A DNA stretch of 64,000 bases, taken from contig CP136064.1 of NCBI GenBank assembly GCA_032622095.1, forward strand, positions 197,377,948 through 197,441,947. The letters are read 5' to 3'. Position numbers and translations under genes: made by a program. Source of the DNA: Siphonodentalium dalli (lineage: Eukaryota; Mollusca; Scaphopoda; Gadilida; Siphonodentaliidae). Numbering within the stretch: position 1 is the first letter of the stretch; every line of letters begins with the position of its first letter. This document shows positions 50,101-59,100 of the stretch, piece after piece. A model generated the notes under the pieces. It made no database searches and was not told where the DNA came from. It saw only the letters and a list, made by a program, of their open reading frames with translations.

Positions 50101-53100
50101 AACCTGATGCAGCCAATTCTGTTGGCTGGCGTCGATCTTGACATGCTTCTCTGCATCGCGTGGCGTCGGCAGGTTTGACGACGATGAGCAAGAATCGCGG
50201 GTCGACAGTGGGTCACCAGGCACACTGTCGGACGAGGATTCTGATGTTCCGCTGGTAAGTGATTTTGTACAGGATGAGGATACCGGTTGATATCTTATAT
50301 TGCTTCATTTAATTCAACAATTTGCGAGTATTTATCTCAGTCAGGAAAGATCCAGCACTGTAGCCTTTGGAGGATGTTCTGGGTGGGGAAGTGAAGAGTT
50401 GTTGCGTGCCTCCAAGAGCTGCTCCAGCCTTCTGCCTCTTCCCCACGGTGCAGTGGCCCACATCTCCACAGATGGGGTCCAGCCACTCCCCTGGAATCGT
50501 ACACCTTCGGGATACCTCTAGGCCACTCCTCCACCGGTAGGCTGAATGTTCTGGGTGGGGAAGACTTGTTGTTGCGTGCCTCCAAGTGCTGCACCAACCA
50601 ACCTTCTAACTCTTCCCCATGGTGCAGGGGCCCACATCTCCACAAGATGGGGTCCAATCCCCTGGAATCGTAATACCTTAGGGATACCTCCAGGCCACTC
50701 CTTCACCGGTAGGAAAGAAAGGCTGAATGATCTGGGTGGGGAAGACTTGTTGCGTGCCTCCAAGAGCTGCACCAACCAGCCTTCTATCTCTTCCCCACGG
50801 TGCAGTGGCCCACATCTCCACACGATGGGGTCCAATCTCCTGGAATCGTAATACCTTCGGGATACCTCCAGGCCACTCCTTCACCGGTCATTTTGCAATT
50901 TTGATCATTCTGCTACATTTGATCATTTCGAAATGTACCCGGCACTCGTTATGTGCGCCATCATAGATCACTGATGCTTCTATGCTTGTTCATCAAGTCC
51001 TCAGTGGTGTTCTCTAATCCCATATATACTGGTATGCAATGCTACCTTGGATCATGATGGCGTTCCCTGCTCTCTACATTATACGAGGCTGGAGTACAGA
51101 TGTGTGGCATGATATAATGAAACCTCATACCTCGATATGATATCTGCAGCATATCATTTTTATATCTGGTTTGTGTATCACAGGGAGCAATTTACTTTCG
51201 ATATCTGATTAGCAAATAATCTCACATTGACATGATTAGATAGCATTTTTATAACATCATACATGTATCAAAAATTCCTCGCTATTACCGGTATCCACAT
51301 TTCAGTGGCAAATCGCGATGCGATTCCAGTTAATTTGCTCCCTGGTGTATCATAAGCATTCTGATATCTTATGGCATACACAATGGCTGCATGTGACATC
51401 AGTTCATAATGTGAACTGTCGAGAGAGCGAAGAAGATAACAAAGAGAATAGGATGCAGCAAAGTTATACTTGCTCGGTTGTCTCGCTAGCATGAATTCTA
51501 TGGCACTACCTGGGATGTTTATTCCAAAAACAAGGGGGGGGGGGGGGGGGGGGGGGGCGGTACACATTTGAGCAATGTCGTAATCTGAATTGGGAGCTCT
51601 TTCACGTAACATAATCATATCTGATTCATGACTAAATCACATTTACATGAATCCTGTTTCGGAAGAGTACATTCCCATCGAATTTGGATATTAATTAACT
51701 TTATTGCTCGTGCCTCCTCCTGGGCTTGCATTCTAATCCATATAGTTCAGTTGAGGGCTTCTCCTTGGCGGAAAAATATAATATTTATAAATAATATTAC
51801 TTTTTCCTTAAGGGAAGCCCGAAACTGAACTATCATAGATCCCTCCCATGGTGGTGCCATTCCCAACCCCGCGACTCGCAAATCTCATGATTAAGTCGGA
51901 AATAAAAAACTGACTAGACAATAGATAGAATGCGGGTGTATTCATGCGAGACTAATCTGGACACGGGTGTGAGTGGGTCGGCACAGCAATAAAATTTTAA
52001 CCCTCCTGATTGACACAAGGCCGGAGACGTAATCCATATAGTTCAGTTTCGGGCTTCCCTTAAGGAAAAAGTAATATTATTTATAAATATTATATATTTG
52101 GTTTTATACTGTTCAATTTTTTTGGATTTATTTACGATGACCTACATGTATGATTAATTTAGTGTAATTTCACCACTCACCGAAAATCACATATCTACGC
52201 ATTCGTTCCAAAAAATGCAGTTTATTTGCAGCTTTTGACTCGTGTTAGACTCTGTTTGTCATACATGTATACATTGTATACAGGTTCTATGTCATTGTAA
52301 TAGTGTATCGCATGGAGCGGTCGTGTTTCCCAATGTATATGGAGTAAAACACTACTAACGAAAGTATTGCCATACTGTATATGTCCGCTATAGAAATGCT
52401 GGCTGCTGGAGAGTAAACATACATGTACATGTATGTACATGTTGTTGCAAACGGAACAAAGAATATATCTAATAGGCTTATCAACAGTAAATAAACCACT
52501 ATTAACTATCATTCTGGTTTCGTAGTCGGTTAACTTCGTCAACTATAATAGATTTAAAACGCGCAGTGTAAGCATGATGTTTGTCGTTTCTCCGCAGCAG
52601 TATGTCAGTCTCCGTTCAGGGTGTGAATCTGACCAATTAGAAGATCAATTTTCTTTCAAATGTGGGTGGAGTTACAGAAAAGTTATCTGGTAGTGGTGGT
52701 GTGTTTGTGTTTTTTTTAGCGGGACATTGAATTACCATATATATTTTGTCCGGCGTCGACGTTTGAAATCAAATGGGTAAGCCATTATGTGTAGACTTAT
52801 GATTTGAATTGCTGATATTTCATGATAACGAATTTCGGAGAATAATGTAAATAAATGTGCAAAAGATAAAATGCACAGGGGGCTGGGAACTTTTTATTTT
52901 ATTATATTAATTTTTAATTAATGTCATAATAAAATGATAAAAAAAAATGTCCCAGTACCCCTGTGTGTATAAGATATCATTGCACGTTTATCTTGCGGTG
53001 GTTATGTTGCAGAATGTGTGCCGTTTTTGCCACCGGCTATCGTACATGTATCATACCATGAACTACATGTAAAGGTTTCTATAATTGACATATGAGGTTT

Positions 53101-56100
53101 TTATGACCAGATATCGGCTTTCACTTGTTGTCAGTCTTGCAAATATTCAAATTATCGCTTCTTATAAAAAGCGTCCATATTTCCACCGAAACGTGGTATG
53201 TAATAAAGAGCGTTTAAATTATGATAGTTTGTACTAGTTTTCAATGTAAAACCATAATTGTATGTAAATATAGATCGATGGTAAAACGGTGGACATTTTT
53301 GTGTGTTTTCGCGATTTATGTGATGGTGACTACATGTATATTAAAATTTTATTTCAACCCGAGATGCTAGAAAAAATACAATTTTGTCTAATTTGTTATC
53401 GATTGCGTGGGACCGCGCTTGGATCTTCAAATGTATATATGTTTTCAAATATTTGATGAAGACAAATAAATAATTGAATTATAGTGATTTAATTCTGGTA
53501 AGAAAAACAGAATTTAACTGATATACTACATGTAGTATACTACGGTAAAAAGAAAGTTAATATTTATCATATGATTGTCTTTATATACAATAGCGGACAA
53601 TTACTGAAACGTACATGAAGAACTCTTCGAAGCCGTTTGAATACGATTTCATTATTTCATCATCATGGAAATAACACGACCTCATCGAGTGGTAATTGTG
53701 CTGCACGCTGCCCACTAGCCAACCAAAACCGACGAAGTTATTACAGCACAGTGTGTTCAATCGAGAATTATGTTTGAGTCACGGGGTATCAATTTCAACT
53801 TTAGGTCCAGGTCATTTCCTGTTTGTAAAAATCGACACGGGCGATTTACCGAAGACACGCCCCCTATTGTGTTTGAGTTCATTGACACCGCTGTCAATCA
53901 TTCGCGGCTGGCGTTTGATCCGCGGTCTGTGTGAAAGTGACAAATCATTGGTTATCAAATCAGAGCGCTGTTTGTTTCACAGGAATTGCACAACACATGG
54001 ATAATTAATATTTTAAATTATTTGCATCGATTACCCACGTGCATGTACATGTGTGTTTTAGTGTACCATCACGAAGATTTCAAATGACATCGGACCCTTG
54101 GCGTACAGGTTACCGACCTGTATTAGGTGACGCTGAATATTAAATATTCAAAGAATACATGTACATGTACATTGCGACGTGAACTCAAATGTATTGTTTG
54201 TTAGAAATGTCAATTGCATCTCTATTAATTCGCGCAGCGCAATCAATGTGATCTGCATTTATTTATTACATGTACATGTTTTTTTTGTTTTTTTTTGGGG
54301 AAAAATTCTAAATGTAAATGTAAAACATTATCACCAATAAATCATGCAATACCCAAGTCAAAAAACATTGTATTATATTGGCAACGTTCCTTTGTGAACC
54401 AAATGTTATCGTCTCGATTGATTACAATCGTTCCGTTTCCGATCAGAAAATTGTATGAAACTAACATTGGTGGCCGTCGTTCATTTTCTCTCTTTAATTT
54501 TTTTTTAATAAAATGAGCTCATGTCTGAAAGTTTGAATTCCCTGTGGTGAATATTCTTGTTTGTAATGTTATTCAATAATTATTATTACAGTTGATAAGC
54601 TATTCTCTCGACCTCGTTTGTTGCGTTGACGGTTATCGCGACCGCGTTTGTTGCGTTGACGCAATGACGGTCATGCCGACCGCGTTATGTTGCGTTGACG
54701 GTTACCTCGACCGCGTTGGAGTAACGTTACGACCGCGTTGGAGTAACGCGGTCGTAACGTTACTCCAACGCGGTCGTAACACGGTCGGGAGGGCCATTAC
54801 TTTTGAGAAGGTGTGTATGACTCAGGTAGGTTGGTATACAGTTTGTTAACAAAGATCTATATAACATTAGTTTAGAGCTCTTTGGAGCTATTTTACTACT
54901 GAGTGTGCTATATAGATACATATGCTATCGTTATTATATGATCAGGAGTTTGTTATAGCCTTCCTTGTTGTTACCAGCATTTTTTTGTTGTGTTTTTCAC
55001 CATTTTTCTACCCACCCATTTAAGCTGTCCCAAATTAGCATAGATTGATACCAGAATCAGCTGTATCATAGCACATCCATCTCATTTTATATTTATGACA
55101 TTGAACATTTGTAGCAACAGAAAGGTCTTTAACCCTTCCTTGAAATATGACAAAAACCCTGTGCCAATGCACTCTCTTATATCCTAGTATGCGAGTCTCC
55201 CATAGGGAGCCTCGCATATATAAGAGAATACATTGGCCTAACAATATTTACCTTGAAAGCCACTGCATTCTCTTATATATGCGAGTCTCCCTATGGGAGA
55301 CTCGCATATATAAGAGAATGCACTAGCACAGGGTTTTTGCCAAATTTCAGGTTCTGAGTTATCTCTCTTTGATATTTTCCAGTTGTATGATAGACAAAGA
55401 AGAGAAGTAGAGCTCCTTCAACTAAATCTTGACAGCTCCAACGAAACCGCATCGAAACAGAAACTCAGCTTTGATGAGACAAGGTGGTTAGACATTTCAT
55501 GATTAAACCTTTCTTTACTAAATTAAATCATTGACGAGTATTTATCCCATAGGAAATGTTCAAATTATTAGTCATCAAACGACCATATTATGACAAGTGT
55601 TATACAAAATGAAAGACAGTGTCATAATCATGGGTGAATTTCCAATTAGGGGCAGCGCAGATAAAAATTTCAGGACATTATGATTTGACAACTACAAAGT
55701 TGTTTGAATGTAAGAAATTTAACATGTATGCGTGGATATCAAAGTTAGGTTGAACAAAAACAAAATGTTCATTGCAGCAAGCAACCGGCGCAGTCGCTGA
55801 TTGGTAGATAATATCTGCTAATAATTATTTGATTGACAACTGTGGAAAGGTCCATTGCAATGAATACAAATGGCGTAAATAGTGTTCGGGTTCTGAACAT
55901 TGTTTTCAAAGTGTTATTTTTTATGACTTGAATGCATCCATCTTGGACATATATTGCTCGCAGAAAGGTAGTTTAGGTATTTATCAACTTATTTCGAAAC
56001 CGGGAAAACTTCCAAAACGAATATTATTAGGTGTACTTTGAAGCGCAATCTGCCATGTGGCTTTTTAAAGTATTTTATGTTAAACAGATATCTATAATGT

Positions 56101-59100
56101 AAAGTTTGCTCTTTCCAATGGTAGATAGTAAGTGATGTTTATAATATAATTAGGAGCTTGTATACTCTATCTTAATATGTGAACTCACGTTGTGCTATCA
56201 CTAGTTTAACCCTTTAAACCCGAGAGACCGGAATACCGGTCCAATCCTTATATTCCTATATCCCGGGAAATCATACGATATTTGGCACAAAATTACAGCA
56301 CAATAAACGCACAAAACAACTAGAGTTGTACTTCTACTTTGTTGACATGCGTCACATGTTTACCTGCGTGACTTTGATAGACAAACTGATGACAGAGGAT
56401 CTGTTTTTTCGCGCATGCACAGAGGCCTATTTTGAGAGAAAAATTGATTTTAGCATCGGAAAAGGGGAAAAGTATTTCATTAGAAATTTTGCGATAAAAA
56501 CACAAATTAACTAGAATTGTGCTTCTACTTTGCACGAATGAGTCACATGTTCATACCTCTCACTTTAGCTGCCAAATTAGAGACAGGGGGTCTGTTTCTT
56601 CGCGCATGCACAGAGATGCATTTTGAGAAACGCCTTTTATCATAGGCAAAGGATAAGAATTTCGTTATATATATATAACGTGACCAAAGGGAGCAGCAAT
56701 ATGATCTACACGTATATTGAATGTGGAATGGACTATCTTATTGAAATACCTTGTGACATATTCACTGCACACTAGTTCAGTTACCATAGTAGATTGCCAT
56801 ATAGTTGAGCATGTATACATGTATATTTCCATCCCAGTTAAGAGCATTATGAGTTACGTCGTCAGAACCATGTACTTACTTGGTCGGAACACTATACAAC
56901 ATCAGTCGCTTCGGGTTGGTACCATTTAACATTCAGGACGTCAGGGTTCAAAGGGTTAAAGCCACCATATTATTTGTTTCTCTTCACTCTTTATAAATGG
57001 CAAGTGATGGCTTACATGCATTTTGTTTTCTCCTAACTATTTCTTGTGAGAGCTCACCTTGGTTGAAGGAAGATTATTATATTGTTAATCCGGCGATGAT
57101 CTTTCATGTCGAAATACCATTTGAATACCGAAGCTGAAGAAGTGCATGCTTCTGGGATTTTCGTAGTATACCTTTGTTATGATGATGCCGATTGGAATTA
57201 TTTATCAGCTTTTGGTTGTATGTTTAGCCAAAATGGGTATAAAATCAAATATATGTATATAGTTTATTCATAATATTATTAACCCTTTCATGGAGTTCAT
57301 GATGGGAGCTGCATTGGTGCATCATTAATGATCGTATACCAGTGCATTCTCTTATATATGCGAGTCTCCCATAGGGAGCTTTGCATATATAAGGGAATGC
57401 ACTGGCTTACAAGGTCAAGGTAAATATTGTTAGACCAATGTATTCTCTTATATATGTGAGGCCAGTGATGGAAGGGTTATAACATTGCTCATTTTTCAGT
57501 CCAAAGAAGAGTAACCACAGCAAGACATCTGATTCCAGTTCTTTACACAAAACTTCCACGTCTTCAATCCGGTCACCACGGAAACAAACTCCATACAGAA
57601 GCAGACTGTCATCGTCTAACAATCATTCAGTTAACCAGAAGATTATGGATAACCAGCAGGTCTCAGATATTCAAACAGTCACGGACAATCAGCATTTATT
57701 TAACAGTATTCCAAAAGACAGCATTCAAACACTTGACTCAAAGTTTTTATCCCAAGCCTTCATTGGACAGCTATCCAGCCCGGAGCATTCAGTACCTCAT
57801 GGCTTCTTCATGAATTCTGATGCAACTGGTTCTCCTAAATTGTATTCTGTCGTGAGTTCTGATAAGGCCGGTTCTCCTGGATACCATTCCGCACCTCATC
57901 GTGAGTTTGTTATGAGTTCCGGTAAAGCCGATTCTCTTGAACACCTTTTCGTGCCTCATGAAGTTGCCATGAGTTCTGCTAACTTTTGCTCTCCTGAATA
58001 TCATTCCGTCCCTCGTAAGTTTGTTGAGAGTTCTGTTAAGACTGGTTCTCCTGAATATCACCAGCTGACACCTGAAGCTGACGAGGAGCAGCTCCATGAG
58101 AACGTAGTATCATTCGAGGACAGGATATCACAATTTATGGTTGAGGATCATGACAATCATTCAGCAATGGACATGCATAACCAGGTGAGATACTTTCGAC
58201 TCTTTTCAATTTTCTGTATTGCTGGCCTTGCGTCTTGGGTGGAGAGCTAGTCGCCACCAGGCCTGAAATTATGGTGCCGAACATTTGCATAATGAGGTCG
58301 CCAGTGGGGGAATTTACTGACACTCCACTGCATAGCGGGTTTGTGTCACCAAATTCATCCTCTGAGGGACCTCATTCTACATGGCCTTATCTGCTATGGG
58401 TACCTAGATCTATGTTCCCAGATGGTGAAGATGGTGACGTGCACCCATTAGACACCTCAATTATGCATTGTGTCGTCTGCCAATTTGGGGATAAAGAGAA
58501 ACTGAACTAAAGAAGTAAAAGAACCGTTCTAAATAAGTTTCTGTTCCGTTCGGAAAGTTTCTGGATGATAACTTTATTTTGGGTTATCAGATCAAAACCA
58601 AATTTGGAATGCGAATTTACGAGCTTCAAATACAGGTCAAGTTCGAATATGTGTTCTGTCCGCCTATTTTTGCTGGAGTTATGGCCCCTTTTCGACTTAG
58701 AATTTTTTCGTTTTTGAGGTTTCCGGATGATAACTTTATGTTGTGTGATCGGATCTGAACCAAATTTGGTATGTACGGTTATCAGCTCCAAATACAGGTC
58801 AAGTTCGATTATGGGTTCAGTCCGGCCATTTTTGCTGGACTTATCGTCCTTGTCGACCTAGAATTTGCCGATTATTTTGGTTTCCGGATGATAACTAGTT
58901 TTTGTAATCTGATTGTTTTTAATTTTGGTGTGTTGATTGACCACATGTAGATACAGGTCACATTCTAATTTGGGTTTGGTCGGCCCATATTTGCCCGAGT
59001 TATGGTCCTTGTTGACTCAAAATTTGCCGATTATTTTGGTTTCATGATGATAACTTTAACTTTAGTTATCTGATTGTTTTTAAATTCAACTGAATCTCTT

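Larger units (their letters stand above)
47619..52070. repeat. Inner inverted pair, ~160 bp arms 4.1 kb apart
   Basis: 47619-47780 and 51898-52070 are inverted copies: ACTGAACTATATGGATTACG, TCTCCGGCCTTGTGTCAATC, GACCCACTCACACCCGTGTC, ATGAATACACCC(A/G)CATTCTA in one, the complements in the other, nearly identical. A third related palindrome is at 51739-51838. Confidence 0.75.
47339..54820. mobile_element. 7.4 kb inverted-repeat element in CCDC62 intron 9
   Basis: CCATACAGACCTTCTCAAAA at the left (47338) and its inverse at the right (TTTTGAGAAGGTGTGTATGA, 54801) frame the block; TGGCCCT follows inside both. Next to each end is a cluster of AACGCGGTC/GCGTTG words (47373-47545 and 54610-54785). 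The interior contains a second inverted pair, a 185 bp tandem array and short open frames, but no transposase I can name. A large, partly decayed DNA transposon is the simplest reading. Confidence 0.55.

Noticed and set aside
49941-50225. 94-codon minus-strand frame (RLGYQTVEEAYSEMVRRKT)
   Set aside because: Looks mildly protein-like and lies in the large element, but I recognise no transposase motif; not enough to call a gene.
50300-50966. Six overlapping open frames of 68-106 codons
   Set aside because: They come from the GC-rich 185 bp tandem repeat, repeat the same peptide on both strands and have no domain.
53696-54004. 102-codon plus-strand frame
   Set aside because: No motif or similarity recognised; single open stretch in AT-rich DNA.
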